Source of the DNA: Bacteroidaceae bacterium
Lineage (GTDB): Bacteria > Bacteroidota > Bacteroidia > Bacteroidales > Bacteroidaceae
Length of the DNA: 64,000 nt
NCBI GenBank assembly: GCA_024698925.1
Contig: JAILQO010000042.1
Span: 17,312-81,311, forward strand
Reading direction: 5' to 3'
Positions 15,649 to 24,230 of the stretch are shown piece by piece. Position 1 is the first letter of the stretch, and each line of letters opens with the position of its first letter. The notes beneath the pieces are model-generated. The model was not told where the DNA came from, did not search any database, and saw nothing but the letters and a program-made list of their open reading frames with translations. A program made the position numbers and the translations under genes.

Positions 15649-18411
15649 ATGAAAAAATTCTTACTTCTTTTGTGCGCCCTGCTAGGATCGGTAGGGGTAT
15701 GGGCACAGGAAACCGTCGTTGTAGTGGACGGAACAGGAACAAATGCCCCTTATGACACTTATGGCACTCGTAACACTGGCGTGTCTCCTCAAACTTTCAC
15801 ATCCAAAGCGGCTTCAGGTTTGGCAGGCGTTGTTCTTTCTGCACCTGTTATTGACCGCGCCACTTGGTGGGATACCTATTGCTTAGCTCTTAGGCCCGCA
15901 GCAACCCAAACAGATGAAGAGGTAACCATTACAGCTCCAAGCGGGTATAAAATTGTAAGTATATCCATGACTTTACGTGCTAATAGTTCCTCTTATCCTT
16001 ATATTGTTAAATTCAACGGAAGCTCTACGGAAGTAACTGGAGGTCAAGATTTCGCATTTTCAAAATCGGATATCAATGCCACATCTTTTAGTTTTACAAT
16101 AAACCACAAGCAAGCAAATTTTGATGCTACCAATAAGTGGCTGGGCGTTAAATCTATGTTCATCGTTATGAAACATGATAACTATTACGACGATGCGCTC
16201 GCAGCCATTACCGATGGTGGTACATATCACATCTCAACCACTATCGCTGGTACCAAATATTATGTTACCACAACTGGAAAACTGACATCTTGTGTTGCCG
16301 ACGGTGGTAGTTTTCAATTTGAGAAGGTAACAGGTGGCTCTTTCGAGACTTATGGTTATAAAATTAAGAATGGTTCTAATAGATTCACCAATGCCCCCCT
16401 GAACAATAGTAAAGCTGTCCTAAATGTTAATAATTTAAGTGTTACAACAAACAACGATAGATCAGACTGGGAAGCACAGGTTCTTTATCTGAATGATGAA
16501 GGGAAATATGCAATCCGAGCTTGTAATACGGCCTCTGCTTTAAGCAGTTGGAATGATGCTGGCCGCGTCTTCTGGACTGTTGATGGAACTACCGCACGCT
16601 ATTCTTATACCCCTGCTTATATTTGGGAAATCGAAGAACCTGGAGAACCAGTTGATGTTACATTCAATTTCTATTATGGAGGCAATAAAGTCCATAGTGG
16701 TGTTGTTACAATGGAAGAGGGGGCACCAGCTAGTATTCCAGCCTCTTTGGACTATGGTTTCTGCACCTATTCTTATTCACCCACAACAATCACCTCCGGT
16801 ATTACTTCAGTAGATGTTACCACAACTTGGAATGGTCCATTTGAAATATCCGAAGATTACGCCTCTGCTCATTGGTATGATATGGCTATCCGTGGAACAT
16901 GGTATGTGACATCCCAAAACAAGGATGAGGGTGCTTTAAAGACAGTTAATGCCAATGCCTTAGGCTTAGCGGAAGATGATTACCAATGGGCATTTACTGG
17001 CGATCCCTGGCACATCAAAGTCTTGAACAAATATGAAGGAAGTACAAAATGTTTTGGACATCCCTCTCATACAAATGAAGGCGTACCCGAGTTTGGCACA
17101 GATAATTACACATGGGCAATCAAGAAAAGTACTTCCAATATCGCCAATTCATTCTTGATGAATGTTGAAGGTACCAATTTGTCTATTAATCAATACGGTG
17201 GTGCTGGTGGCTCTCTGAAATTCTGGGACAGCGTATATAACATAAGCGACCCTGGTTCTGCATTTACAGTTTTTGATGTTCCTACGGACTTCGCAAGTTT
17301 CGTAGTTGATGAGATTGCTCCAGCTCTCGAAGCTACAGGCTATTTCGCACTCACTGATGCTGTAAAGACACCAATTGGTTACGATCCTGCTTACAAGACC
17401 GAATGCCCCTTCGCAAATTACAAGAGCATGAAGGAGAAGCTGACTGCCGTAGATATGACAGACCTTTCCAACTTTGTTCTTCCCGAAACAGGTTACTATC
17501 GGTTTAAAAACGTATATTACGATACATATATGGGAATGAATGCCTCTAAAATCAATGGAAACTACGCCAAAGATACCTATATTGATAGTCCTGTCACAAT
17601 AGTGGAACTAACAAAGGGTACTGACGAAAATGTAGGGAAATATAGTATCCGAATACAAGGCAAATACCTCCAAGGACTATCTCAGAGTAACGATGTTCCA
17701 TTAGATGATAATACACCTGCTTGGTTCACGCCAACAATTCCAACCGTTGGTACAGGGACATTCTCCACGACACCTGATGGCACTCATACCTTTATTCACT
17801 GTGCTGGTGGCGGCAACATTGTAGGATGGACTAAAGATGCCGATGCATCAAAGTGGGTTATTGAAGATGCCACTACGATTAAAGTATCCATCTCTGATGC
17901 TGGCTACGCTACCCTCTGTGTTCCCTTCCCCGTTACAATTCCGAGCGGCGTGAAAGCTTACACCGTGAGCGGTATTAACGGTGGTCTTCTCACATTGGCA
18001 GAGATTTCGACAACTATTCCTAGCGGCACAGCTGTTATCCTTGAGGGTGATGAAGGCACCTATACCTTTGATATTGCTGGTGAGGTATCACCCATTACGC
18101 CCAACATGCTCGTAGGTAACTTCACCGAAAGTTCTGCTCCCGTAGATACATACGTACTGCAAAAGCAAGGTGACGACGTAGGCTTCTATCAAGTGGTAGG
18201 CGAAGCTAAGGCTATCAGCGCTAACCGTGCTTATCTGAATGCGTCTGGCGCAGGTGTCAAAGCCTTCTTCTTCGATCAGGCAGATGCTATCAAGAGCGTA
18301 TTCAGCGGTATTGCTGAAGGCAAGATCTTCGACCTCAGCGGTCGCAAGGTGGCTAAGATGCAGAAGGGTAAAACCTATATCGTGAACGGTAAGAAGGTGA
18401 ATGTGAAGTAA
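15649..18411 (+). CDS. Large secreted multidomain protein of unknown function
   Basis: A 920-residue exported protein. Residues 1-20 are a signal peptide (MKKFLLLLCALLGSVGVWAQ). Residues about 20-175 form a β-rich domain of unknown type. Residues about 190-331 form a module (GTKYYVTTTGKL ... DWEAQVLYL ... YIWEIEEP) also present in the PI-PLC protein at 51949-53553. Residues about 335-560 contain a second related-looking region (AIRGTWYVTSQNKDEG). Residues about 740-885 carry the GYATLCVPFPVTIPSGVKAY module frequent in Prevotella surface proteins. The last ~30 residues (GKIFDLSGRKVAKM...NGKKVNVK) are the short C-terminal tail. Codon use and base composition are more A/T-rich than in neighbouring genes. 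No catalytic motif is recognised. It may be a surface binding or adhesive protein, but that is not shown. Confidence 0.8.
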   Translation: MKKFLLLLCALLGSVGVWAQETVVVVDGTGTNAPYDTYGTRNTGVSPQTFTSKAASGLAGVVLSAPVIDRATWWDTYCLALRPAATQTDEEVTITAPSGYKIVSISMTLRANSSSYPYIVKFNGSSTEVTGGQDFAFSKSDINATSFSFTINHKQANFDATNKWLGVKSMFIVMKHDNYYDDALAAITDGGTYHISTTIAGTKYYVTTTGKLTSCVADGGSFQFEKVTGGSFETYGYKIKNGSNRFTNAPLNNSKAVLNVNNLSVTTNNDRSDWEAQVLYLNDEGKYAIRACNTASALSSWNDAGRVFWTVDGTTARYSYTPAYIWEIEEPGEPVDVTFNFYYGGNKVHSGVVTMEEGAPASIPASLDYGFCTYSYSPTTITSGITSVDVTTTWNGPFEISEDYASAHWYDMAIRGTWYVTSQNKDEGALKTVNANALGLAEDDYQWAFTGDPWHIKVLNKYEGSTKCFGHPSHTNEGVPEFGTDNYTWAIKKSTSNIANSFLMNVEGTNLSINQYGGAGGSLKFWDSVYNISDPGSAFTVFDVPTDFASFVVDEIAPALEATGYFALTDAVKTPIGYDPAYKTECPFANYKSMKEKLTAVDMTDLSNFVLPETGYYRFKNVYYDTYMGMNASKINGNYAKDTYIDSPVTIVELTKGTDENVGKYSIRIQGKYLQGLSQSNDVPLDDNTPAWFTPTIPTVGTGTFSTTPDGTHTFIHCAGGGNIVGWTKDADASKWVIEDATTIKVSISDAGYATLCVPFPVTIPSGVKAYTVSGINGGLLTLAEISTTIPSGTAVILEGDEGTYTFDIAGEVSPITPNMLVGNFTESSAPVDTYVLQKQGDDVGFYQVVGEAKAISANRAYLNASGAGVKAFFFDQADAIKSVFSGIAEGKIFDLSGRKVAKMQKGKTYIVNGKKVNVK
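16216..16641 (+). other. Shared ~140-residue module, copy in the 920-residue protein
   Basis: Residues about 190-331. The shared pattern is GTKYYxTTTGxL, then F-x-F-x3-TGG, then DWEAQV-x2-L, Y-A-x-RA-x-N, FWTV and Y-x-W-x-IEEP. The same order and spacing occurs in residues 345-486 of the PI-PLC (52096-52521, minus). I cannot name the domain. Confidence 0.75.
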
Positions 18412-18571
18412 AGACCCACCCCGCCCTACGGGCACCCCTCCCGTGATGGAGGGGGCCTGCGGGTAGAAACGAATCATTATTATAATACTAACATTAAAAG
18501 AATGACCCTATAAGCTCCTTCAAGCGCTAGCCGCTTCCCTCCCTGACGGGAGGGGTACGGGGGTGGGTCTT
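18411..18571. repeat. GC-rich repeat pair flanking the gap before the small ORF
   Basis: AAGACCCACCCCGCCC...ACCCCTCCCGT (about 18410-18445) and its inverse ACGGGAGGGGTACGGGGGTG (about 18546-18565, running into GGTCTT) form two inverted copies about 100 bases apart; each also folds on itself (CCCTCC / GGAGGG). Related copies lie at 34284-34336 and, inside a gene, at 56363-56407. Confidence 0.75.
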
Positions 18572-18576
18572 GAATT

Positions 18577-18744
18577 ATGAAGACATATATTTCTCCCGCG
18601 CTGATTGTACAGCACATTCAAACTGAAGGCCTCATGGCTCTGTCCCTCAAGGGCACAGCCGATAGCAGCCCTGCCCTCGTCAAAGGCGCTGGCGACTGGG
18701 GCGACATTTGGGGTGACGACGAGGAATTAGACCTCGACGAGTAA
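18577..18744 (+). CDS. Small 55-residue protein with acidic C-terminus
   Basis: ATG at 18577, stop at 18742-18744. The product begins MKTYISPALIVQHIQTEGL and ends in an aromatic/acidic tail (GDWGDIWGDDEELDLDE). It lies 165 bases after the 920-residue protein. The MKxxYxxPxxxV...LMAxS opening and acidic tail resemble a set of short proteins common in Prevotella and Bacteroides whose function is unknown to me; that likeness is from memory. There is no signal peptide or membrane helix. Codon use is good (GC-rich third positions) for so short a frame. It could be a small regulator, a peptide precursor or a chance ORF. Confidence 0.6.
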   Translation: MKTYISPALIVQHIQTEGLMALSLKGTADSSPALVKGAGDWGDIWGDDEELDLDE

Positions 18745-18805
18745 TAAATGCCCCCGAAAACGACAAAAAGTCATTGATTTTCTTGCGAATTTGCAAAAGT
18801 CGCAG

Positions 18806-18813
18806 TACCTTTG
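18806..18813 (+). promoter_or_regulatory. Bacteroidetes -7 box of the rimP-nusA-infB unit
   Basis: TACCTTTG at 18806-18813, preceded by TTTGC at 18789. The ATG of rimP is 102 bases downstream; the leader has repeated CTCATAAC just before the start. Confidence 0.65.
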
Positions 18814-18914
18814 CAACGCAAACGAAGAACGAGATGAAGCGAGGAGCCCACAAGGCTCTTCGCTTCTCGCTTAAAAATAGACTCACTACTTCACAACCTC
18901 ATAACCTCATAACA

Positions 18915-19382
18915 ATGATTGACAAAGAAAAGGTGAAAGCACTGGTTGAGCAATGGCTCGACGGTAAAGAGTATTTCCTGACTGACCTGACGGTGACGCC
19001 AGACGATTGTATCACGGTAGAAATCGACCAGGCCGAAGGCGTTTGGATTGAGGACTGCGTACAGCTGTCCCGCTTCATCGAAGACCACCTCTCACGCGAC
19101 GAGGAGGACTACGAGCTAGAGGTTGGCAGCGCCGGACTGGGACAGCCCTTCAAGGTGCTACGCCAATGGATCAATCATATTGGCAAGCAGGTGGAGGTCA
19201 TCACCACAGACGGCCGCAAGCTGAAGGGCATCCTGCGCGAAGCCAGCGCCGAACAGATTGTCATCACCGTGCGCCAGAAGGTGCAGACAGAGGGCAAGAA
19301 GCGCCCCACCCTACAGGACGTGGATCTCACGCTGCCGATGGCAGAGGTGAAGAGCGGAAAGTACCTCATAGACTTTAAATGA
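18915..19382 (+). CDS. rimP: Ribosome maturation factor RimP
   Basis: A 155-residue 30S assembly factor. It shows the N-terminal α/β domain (EDHLSRDEEDYELEVGSAGLGQPFKVLRQW, with the conserved E-x-S-x-G-x2-P-like segment as VGSAGLGQPF) and a C-terminal SH3-like domain (LKGILREASAEQIVITV). The start at 18915 (MIDKEKVKAL) is chosen because an upstream in-frame ATG at 18774 would precede the promoter box. The rimP-nusA-infB order is widely conserved in bacteria. The last codons and stop merge into a TTTAAGGATTTAAAG microsatellite. Confidence 0.92.
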   Translation: MIDKEKVKALVEQWLDGKEYFLTDLTVTPDDCITVEIDQAEGVWIEDCVQLSRFIEDHLSRDEEDYELEVGSAGLGQPFKVLRQWINHIGKQVEVITTDGRKLKGILREASAEQIVITVRQKVQTEGKKRPTLQDVDLTLPMAEVKSGKYLIDFK

Positions 19383-19512
19383 TTTAAAGACTTAAAGATT
19401 TAAGGAATTAAGGAATTAAGGATTTGAGGATTTAAAGATTTAAGGATTTAAAGATTTAAGGATTTGAGGATTTAAGGATTTAAGGACTTAGGGATTTGAG
19501 GAATTAAGGATT
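19372..19512 (+). repeat. Microsatellite of GATTTAAG/GATTTAAA/GATTTGAG units
   Basis: About fifteen 8-10 base units (TTTAAAGA, TTTAAGGA, TTTGAGGA, ATTAAGGA) run from the rimP stop codon for about 135 bases. Unit variation is mostly A/G. There are no spacers, so it is not CRISPR-like. Confidence 0.85.
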
Positions 19513-19526
19513 GCTCTGGGCAGTCC

Positions 19527-19608
19527 AATCATTAAATATAAAATCATTAAATATAAAATCGTAAAATTGTGAAATTGTAAAATTGTGAAATTGTAAAATC
19601 ATAAAATA
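19527..19608 (+). repeat. Two tandem duplications just upstream of nusA
   Basis: ATTAAATATAAAATC occurs twice (about 19530-19559), followed by GTAAAATTGTGAAATT occurring about twice (about 19561-19597). With the microsatellite before it, the whole rimP-nusA spacer (231 bases) is repetitive. Confidence 0.8.
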
Positions 19609-19613
19609 ACTCC

Positions 19614-20900
19614 ATGGCAAAGAAACAAAACAACGCACTCATTGACACTTTCGCAGAGTTCAAAGAGACAAAGAACATTGATCGCGCCACCCTTGTGAGC
19701 GTGCTCGAAGAGAGTTTCCGTAACGTCATCGCCAAGATGAAGGGAACGGACGAGAACTACGACGTTATCGTGAACCCCGATAAGGGCGACTTCGAAATCT
19801 ACCAGAACCGCACCGTGGTTCCCGATGACGAGGTAACAGACCCCAACATGCAGATTGGACTGACCGAGGCCCAGCAGATTGCTGCCGACTACGAGGTGGG
19901 CGAGGATGTGTCCGAGCCTGTAGATTTCTCCAAGTTCGGTCGTCGCGCTATCCTGACGCTGCGTCAGACGCTGGCCTCCCGCATCCTGGAACTGGAGCAC
20001 GATGCCCTCTATAATAAATATAAGGATATGGTGGGCGAGATTATCTCCGCTGAGGTTTATCAGGTATGGCACAAGGAAGTGCTGCTGCTGGACGAGGAGG
20101 GCAACGAGCTGTTGCTGCCGAAGAACGAGCAGATTCCTGGCGACTTCTTCCGCAAAGGTGAACCTGCCCGCGCCGTGGTGGCCCGCGTAGATAACAGCAC
20201 AGGCAACCCCAAGATTATCCTCTCACGCACCAGCCCTGTGTTCCTGCAGCGCCTGCTCGAAGCCGAAGTGCCTGAGATTGCTGAAGGCATCATCGCTATC
20301 CGCAAGATTGCCCGCGTACCAGGCGAGCGCGCTAAGATCGCCGTAGAGAGCTACGATGATCGCGTAGATCCCGTAGGCGCATGCGTCGGCGTTCGTGGTA
20401 GCCGCGTTCACGGCATCGTCCGCGAACTGAAAGGCGAGAACCTGGACGTCATCCAATGGACCAGCAACCCGCAGCTTCTCATTGCCCGCGCCCTCGGTCC
20501 TGCCCAGATCAACAGCATCAACCTCGATCCCGAAAGCAAGCATTGCGAGGTCTATCTCGATCCCGATCAGGTCAGCCTGGCTATCGGTAAGGGTGGTCTG
20601 AACATCCGTCTGGCTTCCATGCTCACCGACACCGTCATTGACGTTTACCGCGAGGTACAGGGTAACGAGGAAGAAGAGCTGGAGGACGATATCTATCTCG
20701 ATGACTTCAAGGATGAAATCGATGACTGGGTGATTGAGGAGCTGAAGAAGAGCGGCTGGACAACAGCCCGTGCCGTACTGGAAGCACCGCGTGAGATGCT
20801 CGTCAAGAACGCCGACCTCGAGGAAGAGACGGTTGACGAGGTACTGCGCGTCCTGCGTCAGGAGTTCCCTGAGGAGGAAGAACAAGAGAGTGAAAAATGA
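19614..20900 (+). CDS. nusA: Transcription termination/antitermination factor NusA
   Basis: RNA polymerase-binding factor of 428 residues. The NusA N-terminal domain (about 1-130) is followed by an S1 domain (about 135-200, VGEIISAEVYQVWHKEVLL) and KH domains (about 230-350: VGACVGVRGSRVHGIVREL and VSLAIGKGGLNIRLASML, the GxxG motifs). The acidic C-terminus resembles a single helix-hairpin-helix element. Length is normal for Bacteroidetes, which lack the two long acidic repeats of E. coli. The last residues (ESEK) and the stop are encoded by a GTGAAAAATGAAAAATG repeat that also forms the nusA-infB spacer. Confidence 0.97.
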   Translation: MAKKQNNALIDTFAEFKETKNIDRATLVSVLEESFRNVIAKMKGTDENYDVIVNPDKGDFEIYQNRTVVPDDEVTDPNMQIGLTEAQQIAADYEVGEDVSEPVDFSKFGRRAILTLRQTLASRILELEHDALYNKYKDMVGEIISAEVYQVWHKEVLLLDEEGNELLLPKNEQIPGDFFRKGEPARAVVARVDNSTGNPKIILSRTSPVFLQRLLEAEVPEIAEGIIAIRKIARVPGERAKIAVESYDDRVDPVGACVGVRGSRVHGIVRELKGENLDVIQWTSNPQLLIARALGPAQINSINLDPESKHCEVYLDPDQVSLAIGKGGLNIRLASMLTDTVIDVYREVQGNEEEELEDDIYLDDFKDEIDDWVIEELKKSGWTTARAVLEAPREMLVKNADLEEETVDEVLRVLRQEFPEEEEQESEK

Positions 20901-20913
20901 AAAATGAAAGAGT
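20889..20913 (+). repeat. GTGAAAAATGAAAAATGAAAG repeat at the nusA/infB junction
   Basis: Short repeat of the same class as 9147-9182 and 11379-11416. It contains the nusA stop codon and ends four bases before the infB ATG. Confidence 0.7.
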
Positions 20914-20916
20914 GAT

Positions 20917-23721
20917 ATGCCAATAAGAATAAATAAAGTCACTAAGGAATGTAGCGTGGGACTCCAGACCCTCGTGGACTTTCTGAACAAGAAAGGCTTC
21001 ACGGACGTGGAGGCGAATCCCAACGCGACCATTACCGACGAGCAGTATGCGCTGGTACAGGCCGAGTTCAATAAGGACAAAGGCATGCGCGTACAGGCTC
21101 AGCAGATCTCCACGGCCCGCAAGGTCAAGGAGAAGAAGGAAACGATTGTACTCACCGAGGACGATGAGGCACTGCCGCTTACCGAGGTGAAGAAACCCAA
21201 GCTCGTAGGCCACATCAACCTCGACAGCAAGGGCAACCCCATCACAGAGGCCCCCAAGGCTGCTGAAAAGCCCGTTGAGAAGAAGGCCGTTGAGAAACCC
21301 GTCGAGAAAGCGGTTGAGACACCCGCCGAGAAGCCCGTTCAGGACGAAGCACCCGTCGTGGAGAAGCCTGCAGCGACTCCGGAACCTGTGGTGGAGCAGA
21401 ACGAGGCCGTAGAGGACGCGACGCCCGAAGAGACTCCCGCACCCGCTAAGAAGAAAAAGGGCGTGGAGCTGGAGGAAGTGGATGGCGTGTTCCGCGTAAA
21501 AGGTCCATCCGAGCCACCTCTCACCTTGAATATCAAAGGCCATATCGACCTCGACTCCCTCAACCAAAGCACCCGCCCCGCTCGCACTAAGAAGCGCAAG
21601 AAGGGCGCCAACGCAAACGGAGCACAGCCTGGCAAGAAGAAGGGCGAGCGCGTAGATATCAATGCCGAAGCTGCCAAACAGCAACAGCAGCAACAGCAAA
21701 AGAAGAATAAAGGTAACCAACAACAGCAGCAACAGCAGAATCAGGCCTCCAAGAACGAAGGCAAGCGCCGCAAGAAGAACCAGCCCAAGCAGGAACCCGT
21801 ACTCGTAGAACAGAGCGAGGAAGAGGTAGCCAAGCAGGTTCGCGAGACGCTGGCACGACTCACAGCCGGTAAGAACAAGACGCTCGGCAAGGGTGCCAAG
21901 TATCGTCGCGAGAAGCGTGAGAACATCCGCGCCGGCATGGAGGCTGAGCTGGAAGAACTGGAAAAGGAGTCAAAGATCCTGAAGCTGACGGAATTCGTTA
22001 CGGCCAACGAGTTGGCATCGATGATGAACGTCCCCGTCACACAGGTCATCGGCACATGTATGAGTCTGGGCGTGATGGTCAGCATCAACCAGCGCATGGA
22101 CAAGGAGACCATCGACCTCGTTGCCGACGAGTTTGGCTTCCAGACCGAATATGTCAGTGCCGACGTAAGTGAAGCCGTGCAGGAGGAGGCCGATGACGAG
22201 GCAGATCTCGTACCTCGCGCGCCGATTGTGACCGTCATGGGTCACGTTGACCACGGTAAGACTTCGCTGCTCGACTACATCCGCAAGACCAACGTCATCG
22301 CTGGTGAGGCCGGCGGTATCACGCAGCACATCGGTGCTTACAACGTGAAGCTCGACGATGGCCGCCACATCACCTTCCTGGACACCCCTGGTCACGAGGC
22401 ATTCACCGCCATGCGTGCCCGTGGTGCACAGGTAACGGATATTGCCATCATCATCATTGCCGCTGACGATGATATCATGCCGCAGACCAAGGAAGCCATC
22501 AACCACGCTGTGGCTGCCGGCGTACCTATCGTCTTCGCCATCAATAAGATTGATAAGCCTGCCGCCAACCCCGAGAAAATCAAGGAGCATCTGGCACAGA
22601 TGAACTTCCTCGTCGAGGATTGGGGCGGTAAGTACCAGAGCCAGGACATTAGCGCCAAGAAAGGTCTTGGTGTACCTGAGCTGATGGAGAAGGTACTGCT
22701 CGAGGCTGAAATGCTTGACCTCAAGGCCAACCCCAACCGCAAGGCAACGGGCTCCATCATCGAGTCCTCATTGGACAAGGGCCGCGGCTATGTCGCTACG
22801 CTGCTTTGCTCCAATGGTACGCTGAGGATGGGTGACATCCTGCTGGCAGGTACCAACTACGGTCGTATCAAGGCCATGTTCAACGAGCGCGGACAGCGCA
22901 TCAAGGAGATTGGCCCGGCACAGGCTGCTACCGTCCTCGGACTGAATGGTGCTCCACAGGCCGGTGATACATTCCACGTGATGGACAGCGACCAGGAGGC
23001 TCGTGAGATTGCCACAAAGCGTGAGCAACTGCAACGCGAGCAGGGTATCCGCACCCAGCACCACCTGACGCTCGACGAGATTGGTCGCCGCATCGAACAG
23101 GGCGGATTCCAGGAACTCAACGTCATCGTCAAGGGCGACGTGGACGGTTCTATCGAGGCCCTCAGCGACTCGCTCATCAAACTCTCTACCGAGAAGATTG
23201 CCGTCAATGTCATCCACAAGGCTGTGGGTCAGATCTCCGAAAACGACGTATCGTTGGCAGCTGCCTCCGATGCCATCATCGTGGCCTTCCAGGTTCGTCC
23301 TTCCGCTCAAGCCCGTAAGGCAGCCGAGCAGCAAGGCGTGGAAATCCGCACCTACAGCATCATCTACGATGCCATCGAAGAGGTGAAAGAGGCCATGGAA
23401 GGTATGTTGGCTCCCGAACTCAAGGAAGAGATTACGGCCCAGCTCGAGGTACGACAGGTATTCCATATCTCCAAGGTTGGAACGGTGGCCGGCGCTTACG
23501 TCGTCGATGGAAAGGTCAGCCGCACCAACAAAGCCCGCATCATCCGCGACGGTATCGTCATCCACACAGGACAGATCGATGCCCTTAAGCGCTTTAAGGA
23601 TGATGTGAAGGAGGTGAACACCAACTTCGAGTGCGGTATCTCACTGGTTAACTACAGCGACATCCGCGAAGGCGACACGATCGAAACATTCCAGGAAATT
23701 GAAGTGAAAGCCAAACTTTAA
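20917..23721 (+). CDS. infB: Translation initiation factor IF-2
   Basis: GTPase that delivers initiator tRNA to the 30S subunit. The 934-residue protein has an IF2N-type N-terminus ([20 protein letters not shown]), then a long low-complexity region rich in Lys, Glu, Pro and Ala, with two glutamine runs at about residues 249-276. The G domain follows: GHVDHGKT (442-449), DTPGHEAF and NKID. Domains II, III and the C-terminal fMet-tRNA-binding region complete it ([17 protein letters not shown] segment near 840). The linker is unusually glutamine-rich but of normal overall length for Bacteroidetes. Its stop overlaps the next gene by one base. Confidence 0.98.
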   Translation: MPIRINKVTKECSVGLQTLVDFLNKKGFTDVEANPNATITDEQYALVQAEFNKDKGMRVQAQQISTARKVKEKKETIVLTEDDEALPLTEVKKPKLVGHINLDSKGNPITEAPKAAEKPVEKKAVEKPVEKAVETPAEKPVQDEAPVVEKPAATPEPVVEQNEAVEDATPEETPAPAKKKKGVELEEVDGVFRVKGPSEPPLTLNIKGHIDLDSLNQSTRPARTKKRKKGANANGAQPGKKKGERVDINAEAAKQQQQQQQKKNKGNQQQQQQQNQASKNEGKRRKKNQPKQEPVLVEQSEEEVAKQVRETLARLTAGKNKTLGKGAKYRREKRENIRAGMEAELEELEKESKILKLTEFVTANELASMMNVPVTQVIGTCMSLGVMVSINQRMDKETIDLVADEFGFQTEYVSADVSEAVQEEADDEADLVPRAPIVTVMGHVDHGKTSLLDYIRKTNVIAGEAGGITQHIGAYNVKLDDGRHITFLDTPGHEAFTAMRARGAQVTDIAIIIIAADDDIMPQTKEAINHAVAAGVPIVFAINKIDKPAANPEKIKEHLAQMNFLVEDWGGKYQSQDISAKKGLGVPELMEKVLLEAEMLDLKANPNRKATGSIIESSLDKGRGYVATLLCSNGTLRMGDILLAGTNYGRIKAMFNERGQRIKEIGPAQAATVLGLNGAPQAGDTFHVMDSDQEAREIATKREQLQREQGIRTQHHLTLDEIGRRIEQGGFQELNVIVKGDVDGSIEALSDSLIKLSTEKIAVNVIHKAVGQISENDVSLAAASDAIIVAFQVRPSAQARKAAEQQGVEIRTYSIIYDAIEEVKEAMEGMLAPELKEEITAQLEVRQVFHISKVGTVAGAYVVDGKVSRTNKARIIRDGIVIHTGQIDALKRFKDDVKEVNTNFECGISLVNYSDIREGDTIETFQEIEVKAKL

Positions 23722-24230
23722 TGTGTGCCCTTGACATTCTTTTCTACCTCGTGTTTCTCGTGGGGTTCTGGAAAGGTTATAGTAACGGCCTGCTGAAAGA
23801 AGTCCTCGGACTCATCGGTGTATTCATCGGCATCTATGTAGCTCACTTGTTCTACGAACAGGTGGGCTCTCAGTTGGCCCCTACCATCGGCACATCCGTT
23901 GGAATCGCCAATATCATTGCCTTTGCACTCATCTGGCTTGGATTCCCCATTCTACTTGGATTCCTGAGCTCGCTTCTGACAAAGGTGATGGAAAAGATGG
24001 GTCTGGAAGAAATCAATAGTCTTGGCGGAGTGGTTGTCAGTCTGGCCAAATATGCCATCATATTAGGCCTCCTCTGCAATGTCATCTCCATCACAAACAT
24101 CCTGGACGAGAAGACTCGACATGAGTCCTTGGTCTTCGATCCACTGCAACAGGCCACATCCAAAGCATTCAACTTGGCCAAGGAACAATGGGAACATATC
24201 AGCGCTAATAATCATGGCGAACGAGAATAA
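23721..24230 (+). CDS. CvpA family membrane protein
   Basis: A 169-residue protein with four predicted membrane helices (about 3-20, 24-45, 62-85 and 100-123). The glycine-rich first hairpin ([26 protein letters not shown]) is diagnostic of the CvpA family. In E. coli the family is linked to colicin V production and bile or stress tolerance; the molecular role is unknown. Its start shares a base with the infB stop codon and its end overlaps sufB by 17 bases, so it is translationally linked to both. Confidence 0.88.
   Translation: MCALDILFYLVFLVGFWKGYSNGLLKEVLGLIGVFIGIYVAHLFYEQVGSQLAPTIGTSVGIANIIAFALIWLGFPILLGFLSSLLTKVMEKMGLEEINSLGGVVVSLAKYAIILGLLCNVISITNILDEKTRHESLVFDPLQQATSKAFNLAKEQWEHISANNHGERE

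Noticed and set aside
19372..19608. CRISPR-like repeats
   Set aside because: Units are 8-16 bases, contiguous and without unique spacers; a microsatellite explains them.
20223..21732. Two long minus-strand frames opposite nusA and infB
   Set aside because: They are mirror frames of conserved genes, with leucine/valine-rich low-complexity translation of the Q/E/K-rich region.
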